Shown here: one piece after another, positions 1 through 11,210 of the stretch | Numbering within the stretch: position 1 is the stretch's first letter | Layout: each line of letters begins with the position of its first letter | Source: Aquatica leii | Taxonomy: Eukaryota; Arthropoda; Insecta; Coleoptera; Lampyridae | Reading direction: 5' to 3' | NCBI GenBank assembly: GCA_035610365.1 | Contig: CM069432.1 | Coordinates: 16,926,001-16,990,000, forward strand | DNA length: 64,000 nt | Notes under the pieces: generated by a model | Told to the model about the DNA's origin: nothing | Database searches by the model: none | The model's input: only the letters and a program-made list of their open reading frames with translations | Program-made: the position numbers and the translations under genes

Positions 1-689
1 TCTGTGTCATTTTGTTTATATTGTTACACTATTTTTCTAATTTAATTTAAGTTTAATCAATCAGGTACAGTCAAAGAAAATTCGTGCAGTTTCAAAACTT
101 TAGATTAGTATAAGGTCCGTACCGGTTTTAAATATTAAATTTCTTAAAACCCAATAAAATTTATTTATTGAATTATACACTTTATTAATGGTTTGTACTT
201 TTTCTTCAAAAGTTACGTTTTCTGCAGTTTAGCGACCAGCAGACTTCATATGCCTTAAAATTTAGTTGAAGAAAAGCTTACGTTAAAAAAACTTTAACGT
301 AACATTGCATATTAAAAATATTACTAAATATTTCGCAAACAAGTTTACTATTTTTATCTAAGCACAACAGTAATTGGTTTTGATAAAATTCTGCTCATTT
401 ACTTTCTTAGTCACCACCTTCTATCATTACAGTTATAAACAGCAAATGAAGATTTATTAGCAGTCAAAAATGGCACTGTTTTAAAAAATATTTTTACAAT
501 TTCCTTTTTTTATAAAGAAAAATATGCAATGCAACAAAGAACTGTTATACATTGTATTGTTAATGCTGTTTCACACTGTATATATGAATATATAGGAAGT
601 AGAGACACGACGGACTCTCTAATTAAGTTTTTTAGTCAATTTATGTGCTCATGTATTTGTAAGTTTTCGTATGTATATTTGCGTGTGCT
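1..689. other. AT-rich sequence without recognisable gene
   Basis: No coding frame here resembles a known family. The stretch directly precedes the Copia gag start and could hold that element's 5' LTR or leader. I found no matching copy downstream of 4297, so I do not call an LTR. Confidence 0.5.
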
Positions 690-1442
690 ATGGATTTTAA
701 GACGCAATTAGAAATAATTGTAGGTGCTAACAATTGGACGAAATGGAAGCGTCAGATAGAACTGCTCCTGGTTCACCAAGATGTGCATTTCTTCTTCATA
801 TTACTGGTGTACGAACAATACCTGAAGCCGAAGAAGGTAGACAGAAAGAGTTCCAAAAAAAACTAAAGAAATTAAAAAAATTGCATGCTTTGGCACAATA
901 CTAATTTCTGGTTCTTTGAACGATCCCAATTTGGAACAAACCACCACATGTAGCAACTCATACAAAACTTGGCAGAAACTGTGCTGCGCATACGAGCAGA
1001 CATCAGGTCAGCGAATTGATAGGTTGATGGAAAAGTTTTTTTAAGGTAACAAAAAGTGATACCGACAACATAACGACACATGTAGGTCGACTGCAAAATG
1101 TTTTCCATGAATTAAACAACGAACTTGACAGGCTTGTAAAAAGTAAACTGCCCGATCTCTTATTCATGAGCAGATTAATGCCAACTGTACCCTCAGATTA
1201 TTTTGAGTTCAAGAGTGTGTGGGAGTCGATTTCGGTTGCTGACAGAACTGTTAATCTGTTATTGGAAAATCTAAGGATTATAGAAATGTGATTGCCGTTA
1301 AAGCATGAAGAACCAGTAGCGTTTGTAGCTCCAAAAACGGATGGAAATCAAAGCAAAGCAAGTCATGCTTTAAAATGTTTTAAATGTCATGAAACTGGCC
1401 ATTTTGCAAAGAATTGTCCAAAACAAAACCAGAAGCCGAACA
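690..1442 (+). pseudogene. Copia gag pseudogene
   Basis: The ATG at 690 opens a frame starting MDFKTQLEIIVGANNWTKWK, the typical Copia Gag beginning with the N-W-x-K-W-K signature. The frame is lost by frameshift within about 60 codons. Further pieces follow in other frames. The nucleocapsid knuckle at 1376-1417 reads CFKCHETGHFAKNC, an intact C-x2-C-x4-H-x4-C zinc knuckle. In the living family this protein forms the particle and packages RNA. Here it is non-functional because of the frame breaks. Confidence 0.85.
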
Positions 1443-1489
1443 AATAAGAAAAAAAATAAAGTCCGCAGTGATGCCTTTGTTTGCACCTC

Positions 1490-2635
1490 TGATGCTGATC
1501 AAGAACCGGACAGTTGGCTTGCAGATTCTGGTGCTTCAGTTCACATGACTAGGTTTAAAAAATATTTTTTTAAACTTCAAAGAGTTTGCAACACCAAGAG
1601 AAATACAAGTGGGCAACAAAGAGGTGATACTGGCATATGGAAAAGGTACCTTAAAAGTAATGGCCGAAAAAGAAAATAGTGAATGTGAAGAGAACCACAT
1701 GGAGGATGTTTGGTTTGTGCCAGAAATTTAAAAAAATTAATTTTTGATAGGGACCACAATAAGAAAGGGTTATGCCTTTGTAGCAGATCAGAATGGCTGT
1801 TGTGTAACCAAAAATGGTGTTACGACAATCACAGGCGACAAAAATGAAAGTGATTACCCTTGAAGAAGTATATTTGGCGAAAGAATGTGACTCGCTGCAG
1901 GTGTGGCATGAAGGTTTAGGTCATCAGGGCAAACATCATGTCAAGAGTGTTTTAAAAAAAATATGGTATTAAAACACCGGCACCAAGCAAGTTTTCATGC
2001 AAGGAAACACCGTCTAACTACACCGGGTGAAATAATTCACGCAGATGTGTGCGGGCCTATGCAGAATGTATCACTTGGAATATCCAGGTATTTCCTGTGT
2101 CTAAAGGACAACTTCTCAAAATTCGAGATAGTATTTTTTCTACATCAGAAAAGTGGGGTGCATAATTGCCTGAAAACTTTTATTAAAGATGTAAGACTGT
2201 AGGAATCATAATAAAATGTTTCTTAAGTGACGGAGGAAGAGAATTTGAAAATAAGGATGTCCGCGATCTTTTCAAGGAACATGGAAACACATTTCGCGTC
2301 ACGATGCCATACACTCCCAAACAAAACGGATGTGCGGAGCAAGAGAATCGAACACTGGAGAAAGTGCTCGTTCGATGATCCACTCAAAAAATTTGCCAAC
2401 AAATTTATGGGCGGAGGCCATAAATACAGCAACATATAATTTCAACAGATCAGGACCTACTCCTGAAACAAATAAAGCTCCATATGAGTTATGGACTGGC
2501 CGAGAACTTCATTCCATTAATCATTTTAAGGTTTTTGGAACAAAATGCTATGTTCACGTACCCAAAGTGAAAAGGCAAAAGTGGGATAAGAAAACCAAGA
2601 AAGGACATTTCGTGAGTTATTGCGATGAATAAGAT
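1490..2635 (+). pseudogene. Copia protease and integrase pseudogene
   Basis: The protease active site DSGAS is at 1524-1538, within the context DSWLADSGASVHMT that is typical of Copia. A pre-integrase segment with W-H-E-G-L-G-H follows at about 1900, then the DDE integrase core: the HADVCGPM block near 2038, the SDGGREFEN block near 2227 and the PYTPKQNG/ENRTLE block near 2310-2350. At least five frame changes or stops split the region, for example around 1730, 2200 and 2630. The integrase would normally insert the cDNA, but this copy cannot encode it. Confidence 0.85.
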
Positions 2636-2998
2636 AGCTACAGAATTTGGTTTCCGGAAGAAAGGAAAGTTATCAAGTCGAGAGATGTCGTATTTAAAGA
2701 CGAAAAACTAAATACTGTTGTGGACCCTGATAGTGCAAGTGATCTTAAGTATACTGACAAATTACTAACCGTTATTTCAGGTAATAGCAATCAACATGAT
2801 GAACAACATGAGGCCAGTAGCCGTGCTGTCGTTACCAGTCCGACAACCTGCGATGAAACTCCTGAGAAACCTGTCCAGACCACTGAAGCAGTTGTTATAC
2901 CAGAACGTGACCAAAATGTCCTCACGACTCCTGTCCTGGATGATCAAGGTCCAAACGGTAATATAAAGTACTCCTTAAAGTAAAGAAAAACCCCTGTT

Positions 2999-4297
2999 AA
3001 GTTGAAAGACTTCGAATTGTTTTATGCGTCCACTAATTTAAGTAAACTTTCAAACATATTTGAAGCCAGAGCATCGGTTGATGCGACTTTATGGGAAGGG
3101 GAAATTAGGTTAGAACTAGACTCTTTAAGTAAAAATAATATTTTGGAGTTAGTGGATAGGCCTGCTAGTGTAAATGTTATCAAAAATAAGTGGGTATTCA
3201 AAATCAAGTAGGATTTGCACAAAAACCAAAAGTTTAAGACACTGTTAGTTGCGAAAGGATTTACCCAACAGTATGGGATAAATTATATGGAGACTTTTTC
3301 TCCTGTTATTATTTACTAGTTTAAGGTTACTGTTAGGTATAGCTGTGAATTATAACATGTCTATAGATCATTTGGATCATTTTTGCACGGTACTCTAGAG
3401 GAACAAGTACTTATGGAACAGCCTGAGGAATGTTGCGTAGACGTTAATAAAGTCTGCTTATTAAAAAAGGCGATATACGGGTTAAAACAATCTTCTAGAG
3501 TGTGGTACAAGAAGGCAAAGGAAGTTTTAGTTGAGTTTGGTTTTAAAAAATTCATGTTTGAACCATGCGTTTACTTATATCTTGCGAATTCTTCCATAAC
3601 GATTGTCGATGACTTCCTTGTTTTTTCCAATAGTAATAAAAGAAAGGAAGAAATTAAAAGCGCGTTATCTCAAAAATTTAATATTAAAGATTTGGGACCA
3701 GTAAAATATTTTTTAGAAATAGGTATTAAATGGGGAGGGAATAGTATTGAGCTAAGTCAGCAGAGTTATATTCAGTTATTACTAGAAAAATTGAATCATG
3801 CTAACCCTGCATCAACCCCATTGGCACTGGGCACTAAGCTTAGCCGTAGTGATGGAAAGATAGCAGTTGATGTTCCCTATCAGAATCTGATTGGATCATT
3901 AATGTATTTGGCAGTCTGCACAAGACCAGACATTGCGTACGCTGTAAGCTATCTTAGTCAATTTAACACATGTTTTAAAACCGAGCATTGGGTTGTTGCT
4001 AAACGCTTATTAAGATATTTAAAAAGGTCAAGTAAAGTTACACTTTGTTTCGAAACGGGAGACGACCGCATTATCGGATATGCTGATGCTGATTGGGACA
4101 ACAATAAACTAGACCGTAAGTCCTTTAAAAGATATTTGTTTATATTTGCAAATGCTTCAATTTTATGGGAAGCTAAAAAACAAAGATTGGTTGCCAGGTC
4201 AACCACAGAGACAGAATATGTCGCTATAGCTGAAGCAGGGAAAGATGCCTTGTTTTTAAAATGTATATTCGTGTGTGAAATAAATGCATTTATATGA
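2999..4297 (+). pseudogene. Copia reverse transcriptase and RNase H pseudogene
   Basis: The reverse transcriptase begins near 2999 and is broken at about 3210 (stop) and 3315-3380 (frameshifts). It then runs as one open frame of 304 codons from 3383. Conserved blocks include KKAIYGLKQSSRVWY and the catalytic region, which reads TIVDDFLVF: the usual tyrosine of YVDD is replaced. RNase H shows RPDIAYAVSYLSQF, GYADADWD and STTETEYVAIAEA, all diagnostic of Copia. Frames and the damaged YxDD box argue against activity. Confidence 0.9.
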
Positions 4298-5289
4298 ATA
4301 CTGTGTTGTTAAGAACGAGGTTATGCTTCATTTTTTACATTGAAAACTTTTTAAAAATATATTTACTAATACAACGTAACAATACAAATAAATTTTAGTT
4401 TAACATGTTCATTTTAAGAATTTAGTTTAAGTTTTGTATGTGTTTGAACGTAAGTAACGCTGTGCAACTAACTGTCAAATTTTATTACTTTGAAGTCAAT
4501 AGTATTAAAGCTATTAATCAGAAAGTAAACTAGAGTTTTTTAATTTTTTCAGGATATTTCAGAAACGAATTAAAATAGAAATCAATCTATTAAGAAAAAC
4601 TTTAGAACATAAAATAACGCAACACTTGTTCAATTTAACCGACTCCATATGTCTTATAATTTCAAAGATGCAACGAAATAGTAAGCACCCTGTATATCGT
4701 TGTAACTATAGATTAACACCGCTTGCAAAAACATAACTGCAATTGCTTCTATTTATTCTTAAAGCACGGCATAAAAACACTTATTTATTTATTTAACACT
4801 GGCAAAATATTCCTTAAAACTGACTAAGTTTATCGCATTTTTTTGATATTCTTGTTCTATTTTTAACTAAAATATTTTGTTGATATCTTAAATTGCCTCA
4901 AACATTCTCGATGTTCTATAATGTTAAATTAGATTTTTTAGTTTTTCTTCTATATTGCTTATACATACATTTTTTATTTTATTGTTTCTATTCATTGTTT
5001 TAGATGTTTTTATATTAATTTTTACTACAAAAGCTTTTATTCTTTTCTCTATATTTTCAAACTTAAATTAAAATAAATATAATTTTAGGTTGCTGTTCTT
5101 TCTTTAATTTTTAATTTTTAATGAAAGAGTAAAATGTTTCTGGGGAGCACAAACACAAATCCAAAAAGTGAAAAATTTTTTTAATTTGTTCTAGAATCTA
5201 ATTTTGAATTAACTATACCGTGCCGCGCAATGAAGTTATTCCAAAAGCAAACAAATTGGTAAAGATTTAACTGACCATAGATACATTTG
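4298..5289. other. AT-rich sequence without recognisable gene
   Basis: No coding homology seen. A short motif caccctgtatat near 4688 resembles the outer ends of mariner-type elements found elsewhere in the window, but no partner end was found. Confidence 0.4.
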
Positions 5290-5606
5290 TTAAAACATTG
5301 ATTTAGATGGAATAGAATACATAAACCCGAGAAAAACCGACTGCGACTCGATCAATGAAACTTTAGTCGACCAAATCAAGAAACCGCCTTACAGTTTTAA
5401 TTCAAAAACTGCTCAAAAACAGTCAAACAACCCCCTAACAGGGTAACTTGGTGAAATAAAGAACACGCACTAAAAACCTATTCAACACAGCTAAAAAGAA
5501 CGAAAACTGAAACAAATACAGAACTAGCCTTACCACATACAACAATGCTATTAAAAAAACATAGAGAGACTCTTGACAAAAGTACTGTAGAAAGGTAAAA
5601 AAAAAT
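5290..5606 (+). pseudogene. LINE endonuclease-RT linker fragment
   Basis: Piecing across frames gives a stretch like N-x-R-K-T-D-C-D-S-I-N near 5325 and a basic segment resembling A-K-K-N-E-N-x-N-K-Y-R-T-S-L near 5490-5540, followed by Y-N-x-A-I-K-K. This matches the linker between endonuclease and reverse transcriptase in Jockey/R1 LINEs. Several stops and frameshifts occur. The fragment is cut off at 5606 by LTR sequence. Confidence 0.5.
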
Positions 5607-6777
5607 CTTGCACGGCCAACTCACACAGTCGGAGATAGGGAAGGTTCAAGGAAATTATACTTAAGGGCGCTAGATCAAACCTAATTAACACTTCTGCCTT
5701 GATCACGACAGACGATCCAAACTTCGGGTAGCCAAAATTGGTTAACGGGTAACGACAATTAAAAGAGAAAGGTATGTTACCATAAAAGAAAGATTAACAA
5801 GTATAACAACTTTAATGTAGTAACGTAGAAGATTAACAGGAATATATGTAATTTCTCAACTCATAAATGCCAGACATATCGGCTACACACAAAGCATATA
5901 GTTAAATTACATCGAGATAGCGAAGTAAATTTCGTAATAAATATTTTCTACTCCCAGCATGCGATACACTCTAAATGATACTTGAAATTACCTTATTGGT
6001 ATGTAAACAATAAACGTAATTACAGACACCGACAGTAATCAAAGTTCCGTTAGTGACTTTTATGACAACGAAAAAAAATATAATCAAATTGACTTACCCA
6101 ATCCAATGCTTGCTTGCGTGAAGAAAACGTTTTCCCACCAGCAGCCTAGAATAATTTTTGAATAGCAATTCGTGTCATATAATAACTCACGAAAAAGGAA
6201 ACTACAAAATCAGTAATAATTATTCATTAAATGCGATATAAGAACCCGTTGTATTGAATGCTGTTGGTTGTAATTACGAACAGGTGGTTGGTAACGCAAT
6301 TGACGCTTGTCCAAGAGTTAACATCTCCGACGCATTGCTTGTCGAGACCTTGTTTTCGTATAGGTAGTATACCCTCCCAAAAGCTTATACGTTTGGTAGC
6401 GGTATTTATCAATCGTACTTATGAATCATTATTCTTTGTTGAAGCGAACAGGTGATTAAAACGTGGCGAAACCGGCTATCAAATTAATACAGAAATTACG
6501 AAGAAATCTTAATAAACTGGAGACAAAATATCTTACCCTGTGCCGAACAAATTGTAATAAATTCGTAATTGACTTAGAAATTCGTGTTCATCACAAGGGA
6601 TGCCCTTAAAAGCTTAGGAATCAGTTCAAGATTCTCGACACCGACCGGCTCACGTAGTTGACGACTTCAAAATGGCTTCTCAGTAACCAACAAAGTCGGC
6701 AGAGGGCGTCAAAACCAGAAACTAATTTTGTAAGTCGATACACAGGGTACTCCGTTGTGAAAATTTCGCACGTAACA
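5607..6777 (+). mobile_element. LTR (solo or remnant) of the window's repeated LTR family
   Basis: It begins within the LTR at ttgcacggccaactcacac and ends with cgtaaca at 6777. It is alignable over most of its length with the LTR at 52480-53323: shared blocks include agagaaaggtatgttacca, the agcatgcgata block and the gaagaaaacgttttccc block. The first 30 or so bases of the LTR are missing. It is about 330 bp longer than the 52.5-kb copy, with the extra sequence at roughly 6235-6640. No internal retrotransposon region accompanies it. It sits inside a LINE. Confidence 0.75.
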
Positions 6778-6960
6778 ATGCGACAAGGACCACACTGGAA
6801 ACATTGGTTCCATGATGACCAAAAGCGAAAAATCTACTGATTTAGTTACTCAGTACTCTGCAATAATTACTGCAGAAACACTTCCCGGGCTCATGGTTAA
6901 CTAATGCTCACAAGCGCCAAAACCTAGAAGTATCAAACGAGCACTTCGTGACGAGCGCAT
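6778..6960 (+). pseudogene. LINE fragment with HFPGS block
   Basis: After the LTR the LINE-like coding resumes. Codons 6879-6893 read HFPGS, preceded by glutamine-lysine. The (T/K)HFPGS block precedes the reverse transcriptase in many R1/Jockey-type elements. The surrounding frame is broken. The fragment ends at a T-rich tract starting at 6961, taken as the edge of another insertion. Confidence 0.45.
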
Positions 6961-8043
6961 TTTTTTTTCTTTGATTGAATATACTTCTGATTTTAAATAC
7001 AATTTTTTGCGCAATGAATTAATGCATTGCACATTAACTTTCTTTTTAAGTCATCTTCTGTCTTGGGACGGACGTTTTTGTTCAACTGTGGCCAATTTAA
7101 AATGTGATGTGGCTTTTGTTACGTGAAATTTCGATTTTTGTTGTAATCTTTTATGCAATCGTCTTTACTATGAGAAAAACCCGTAATTAATTCTCCTTTG
7201 TTCATTATGTTTTATATAAACTCGGTATTTGCGTTTTAAATTTTTTTGTACGACAAAATTTTCCGTTACAACTAGGTTTTCTGATTTATACGACGCTTAG
7301 CTGTGTACGTGTAATTTCGTTTATGAATACAAAAATTTGGTTTTGATACGCACGTACACGTTTTTTGATTTTGATTTTTGGAATTTAGATACGATTGCGA
7401 TGGACGTTTGATGTTAGTCACAAAGTCGCTTTTCTCAAAATTTTCGTTACGATTTACAACTTTATAGTTTGAAATCGATAATTATTTATATGTCGTTTAT
7501 ATGTTACGTTCAAAATAATTTGATTTGAATATTGGCAAATTGCAAAAATTATCATGCGTTACGTTTATGGTTACGGGTTCTATACGTATAAGAGCTCAAT
7601 CAGAAGAAAATACAGAAACATTAAAGATTCATATACATTTTGAAAAATTACGCAGTATAGCGTCATTTTATGAATCAGAGATAAACCGCACTCATGAAAG
7701 TGCAATTGAGCAACGACGGCTTATGTTCATTGAACCTGTAAACACGTTTTTTTAATTAGTTAAAGTTTTAATTAAAACTTAAAATTTATGTTTTCAAATT
7801 AAAATAAGACATTTGACAGTTACGATAGAATACCCTTGACCTAATTAAAATTTGTAAAGTTTATCTCATTGTTCTATATGTTATATTTTTGTGTTTTAAC
7901 AAAAGCTTTAAGAAATTTTTATATTTTTTTTATTCGTCACAATTTATCAATGAAAATAGTTAATCCTAAAAACTTAGAATGAAAAATCAATACGTTTATA
8001 TTATTTCAGTCTTCAAAAGCTAATGCAAAATTAGTTCAATTCA
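6961..8043. other. Unidentified insert, T-rich, no gene recognised
   Basis: This 1.1-kb stretch separates two LINE pieces and is T-rich on the + strand. A 76-codon open frame at 7525-7755 has no recognisable similarity. It is probably a non-autonomous element or old filler. No terminal repeats or target duplication could be fixed. Confidence 0.35.
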
Positions 8044-8620
8044 ATGCTCAGGAATTGGACGGCAACAGCTACTTTGTACGGTAGCACTGTAAGTGGTTGG
8101 CGGGTATTGACAAAGTGGGGTGCTGCCCCCCCCCCCCCTGCTGTGGTGCATTGTGATAGAATACTTACTACAAGAACTAGAAGTCGAAGATGTATTTGCT
8201 TTAGGATACGCCGACTGCTTCACTATAATTATAAACGGTGTATTTGGGGCAACTGTATTCAACATAATGCAAGAACGGCAGAAAACGGAAAAATACTTAT
8301 AATTTACAGAGTCGTGTTCTAGATGATAAATGAAGTCAAATATTTGAGACTCATTTTTGATCAGACTGACTTTTAACGCTAATTTGGTAAACGTAACAAC
8401 AATAGACCATCAGGGTTCTTTATGCAACCAAAAGGATGGTCAGTCACTCATGGGCATTAAAACCCACAATTACGAAATGGTTTTATACTATGGTGGCAAA
8501 ACCCATCATCACATACGTTGCGTTGGTATGTGGTGAGAAAACCAACTTAAAAAGCACGGCTTCCAAACCTCGTTGTAGTGCAGATAAATAAACACACATG
8601 TCGTTGTTTATACATTTGCT
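8044..8620 (+). pseudogene. LINE reverse transcriptase fragment
   Basis: The start reads ATATLYGSTVSGW in one frame. After a 13-base C-run at 8126-8138, where the conserved PQGGVLSPL block would lie, the frame changes and reads LLWCIVIEYLL. It continues to LGYADCFTIIING, in which the catalytic YADD has become YADC. Near 8350 EVKYL followed by L-I-F-D-Q matches the post-RT domain. Near 8480, W-F-Y-T-M-V-A-K-P-I-I-T-Y matches the following conserved segment of Jockey/R1-like LINEs. The homopolymer frameshift and the damaged active site make it inactive. Confidence 0.8.
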
Positions 8621-10004
8621 GAAAATAATAATTGTAATTAAAATTCACGCCAACACTATTTTTGTCGCCGGCACTGTTTTGTAAAAGAGGAGATTAAATT
8701 TCTATAACACTTTTAGAAAATGTGCTCAGGAAACATTGTTCAATGTACTAATCGAATTATACGATTTTGATAATTGCGTGGGGTTCTCAGGTATACAAGA
8801 AATTCTAAAATGGCGTCGACACGTTACTTCAAATACGTCTAACCATTTAGCGAGTTTTGTGGGGCTACCACACGGTTATTTTAGAGGTATAATTCTGTAG
8901 AAATCATCATTGTTTTCTCGTTGATGGGGATATTCAGCTAATAACCTCCAGAAGCCTTACGATCCGAGTCAGTAGATTAACATCTGTGTATTCCACCATT
9001 GAATATAAAGTTCACCTTATTTGTATAACCAAGGGCGACGAAAGACTCGCGCCTCCTTCTAAAGTTCTTTTAATTCCGTATAAACTCGTAATTGTATTTA
9101 ATTTTATAATTAACAGTGAGCCTTCAGCATGTGTTTATTTAGAATTCACTTTATTACTTATTCTATTTGATCAAAGTGTAGATTATAAATATTTATTTTA
9201 CTTTCAGTCGTAATTTTTAAATCATCTTTAACCTTATGTTACGCAATTTGTTTTGAGTACGATGATGTGACACGCGCCAATTTCGATCATTTTAAATGTA
9301 AACCAAAATTAGGCACATAATCGTCAAAAATAAGCTTACATAGTACGCATACTACCGTTTTTTAATATATAAGAAGCAGCGAACTTTACTACTTGTGACA
9401 AGGAATTTTTGGTGGGGTAAGTTTAGCACTTATATTTTTTTACGGCTTATTATAATTAGAAATTAAAAACAAAATGCTACCTTTTTTAATTTAGTCGAGA
9501 GTACATTTATTCGTCACTTTAATATTTGCTTTAGGCTCGGTTAAATGTCTTTGATTGTAAAATGCAAAATGTGTATTCACATAAAGCCCCAAGCTAAAGG
9601 GTCGGTACGTAAAATAGCGTTAACTCACAGTGTTATGAATTTAATCGAAGTTGTTTTGCAATTAGTAGCAAAATAAACGGTATAAATATTGTTATAAATG
9701 TATGGTTCTAATCTCGGAAGACGTGTTTTTTGATTAATTGTGGTCCCCAGGTACAGTAACCAGAAATGTTCTCAGAGTTGCTGTGGTAATTGAAAGCAAT
9801 CTGCTACAGAGCAAAGATGAATTACGGATATGAGAAACTAAACTTTCCATCCATAACGTTACGGAAAAATACCTGTGTTTGGCGAACGATAAAATCTCTT
9901 CTTACAAATAATACACGTACTGTCTACAAATTATTAAAAAAAGATTCCATATGATGAAAATACGACAAATAGAAGTGCAAAATTAAAACAAAACGTTGTA
10001 ACAC
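8621..10004. other. Non-coding stretch between LINE pieces
   Basis: No LINE or host protein was recognised here. The stretch contains the first copy of a diverged duplicated module (9200-9445), described separately. Confidence 0.35.
9200..9445 (+). repeat. Diverged duplicate module, copy A (TATA-like box plus GTAAGT)
   Basis: This copy aligns with 10660-10885. Shared blocks in the same order are agtcgtaa-ttttaaa, gcaca-aatcg, aagcttac-ta-tac, ataag-agcgact and the block ending ggtgggtaagt. A TATATAAG lies at 9366-9373, and a consensus 5' splice donor GTAAGT at 9417-9422, about 45 bases downstream. This could be an old promoter with first exon and donor, or the end of an unrecognised mobile element. 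Confidence 0.45.
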
Positions 10005-10320
10005 ATGCGTTTTGACGAGGTTTTTCCACATCGTACTTGCAATCGTAAGCATAAACAACACTCTTTATGGCGTCAAAATAAACAAACGACCATTTTACTC
10101 TTTCTGCTGCGGATGCTTAAGCTACGACGAGATTCCGCAACATTTGCTGTGTATATGCGAAGTATACCAAACGCAACGCACAACAATTCTTGGCAAACCA
10201 AGGCTAACCGATGCGATGATGAGTTAAAAAAAACCTTTAGAATAAGTTGTAATTAGTACCAGATCTTATCTTCCTTAGGAGGACTAATTACAACTTCACA
10301 AACAGGAGGATAAGCTACTT
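10005..10320 (+). pseudogene. LINE C-terminal domain with CCHC
   Basis: An open frame at 10012-10227 contains cysteines at codons 10105 and 10114, histidine at 10141 and cysteine at 10156. This is a C-x2-C-x8-H-x4-C arrangement within FCCGCLSYDEIPQHLLCICE. It is the C-terminal zinc-knuckle domain downstream of the RT in Jockey/R1-type LINEs. Following residues (GKPRLTDAMMS) also match that domain. It is probably the 3' end of the LINE whose RT lies at 8.0-8.6 kb. Confidence 0.65.
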
Positions 10321-10659
10321 TGCTTAAACTTAAAAATTGACAAGAAGACCGTGGCTCAGGGACTTCGATACTATAAAAAAAACTCTTTTAGCGAGTCTGC
10401 TAGAGTTGATGCGATTTTCTTAGTTAGCTTAAATTCTGCTTCTGGCTGTTCATGGAGATAACAATCTAATAACTTTCAGACGTTTTTTTTGGTAAGATTT
10501 TTATATGGTGATTGCGTCCTTGAGCCTGAATCAAACATATGTACAAGTATCGTATTGGAAAACCACTTATTTATTTACGTAATTTTGTCTATTCAGCCTT
10601 AAGCGTTTGTTTTTTGTGTTTACTGTATTAATTCAATATTTTAAATCGTAGATCACGCT

Positions 10660-10885
10660 AAAACTTTACTTTAAGTCGTAACTTTTAAAGCATTGAAACA
10701 TTTATGTAATACAGCAGTTGTCAATCAAGACAGATTTCAGCACACAATCGCCGTACGTAAGCTTACCTACTACATATTTTTCCGACTATAACTACATAAG
10801 GGGTAGCGACTGTTACTTATCAATCTTAAGAAACTCTGGTGGGTAAGTTGTTTCATACTTCTTTCTTTAAGCGGTTATTAAGTAC
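10660..10885 (+). repeat. Diverged duplicate module, copy B (GTAAGT donor-like)
   Basis: Partner of 9200-9445 in the same orientation. GTAAGT is at 10843-10848. The TATA-like position reads actacataagg, weaker than in copy A. Identity is patchy and clearly old. No open frame of note lies downstream. Confidence 0.45.
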
Positions 10886-11210
10886 AATTATCGATTTGTA
10901 ATGTGTCACGACTGTACGTAAGTTGAGTAGTTGTTTGATCAAGTTTGAAGTTGCGGTCTATTATTTTATTAAAACTAACCGAACAAAACATAAAGTGAGA
11001 GTTCATTGATTATCTATTAAATAATAATAATAAACTCCGTTAAATTGTTGTTAGATACATTAGTATAGTAAATGTTATCTTTAAGAGAGCACTCGTATCT
11101 TTATTTTTGTTAATTTTTTTCTGTATTCTATTTGCTTCGTAGTGGGTGAAAGCGTACTCTTGGTCTCGTCAAGGTACGTGGAGTAGCGCCTTGGTATGTT
11201 TCTATTTTAA

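Larger units (their letters stand above)
690..4297 (+). mobile_element. Ty1/Copia LTR retrotransposon, decayed, LTRs not seen
   Basis: Domains occur in canonical Copia order on one strand: gag with a CCHC knuckle, aspartic protease, integrase, reverse transcriptase, RNase H. Integrase before reverse transcriptase is what separates Copia from Ty3/gypsy. The reading frame is broken by many stops and frameshifts, so the element cannot make a polyprotein. No flanking LTR pair is visible. The coding end at 4297 falls just after the RNase H core, so the 3' end looks truncated or too diverged to recognise. Sure of the family, less sure of the exact ends. Confidence 0.9.
5290..10385 (+). mobile_element. 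Jockey/R1-type LINE in four pieces, interrupted by other sequence
   Basis: Four same-strand pieces follow one another in the protein order expected of a Jockey/R1-type LINE: the endonuclease-to-RT linker (about 5290-5606), the HFPGS block (6778-6960), reverse transcriptase and the following domain (8044-8620), and the C-terminal CCHC plus tail (10005-10385). The end at about 10385 is an A-run after ggacttcgatactat. The gaps are an LTR (5607-6777), unidentified sequence at 6961-8043 and unidentified sequence at about 8620-10000. Treating these as one insertion split by later events is an inference. Two or more copies of one family are also possible. Confidence 0.6.

Noticed and set aside
690..4297. 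Copia element as a potentially active copy
   Set aside because: Many stops and frameshifts, altered YVDD box and no LTRs.
8120..8302. Small proline-rich protein starting at a C-run
   Set aside because: It is the LINE RT read after a 13-base C homopolymer; the residues match RT blocks.
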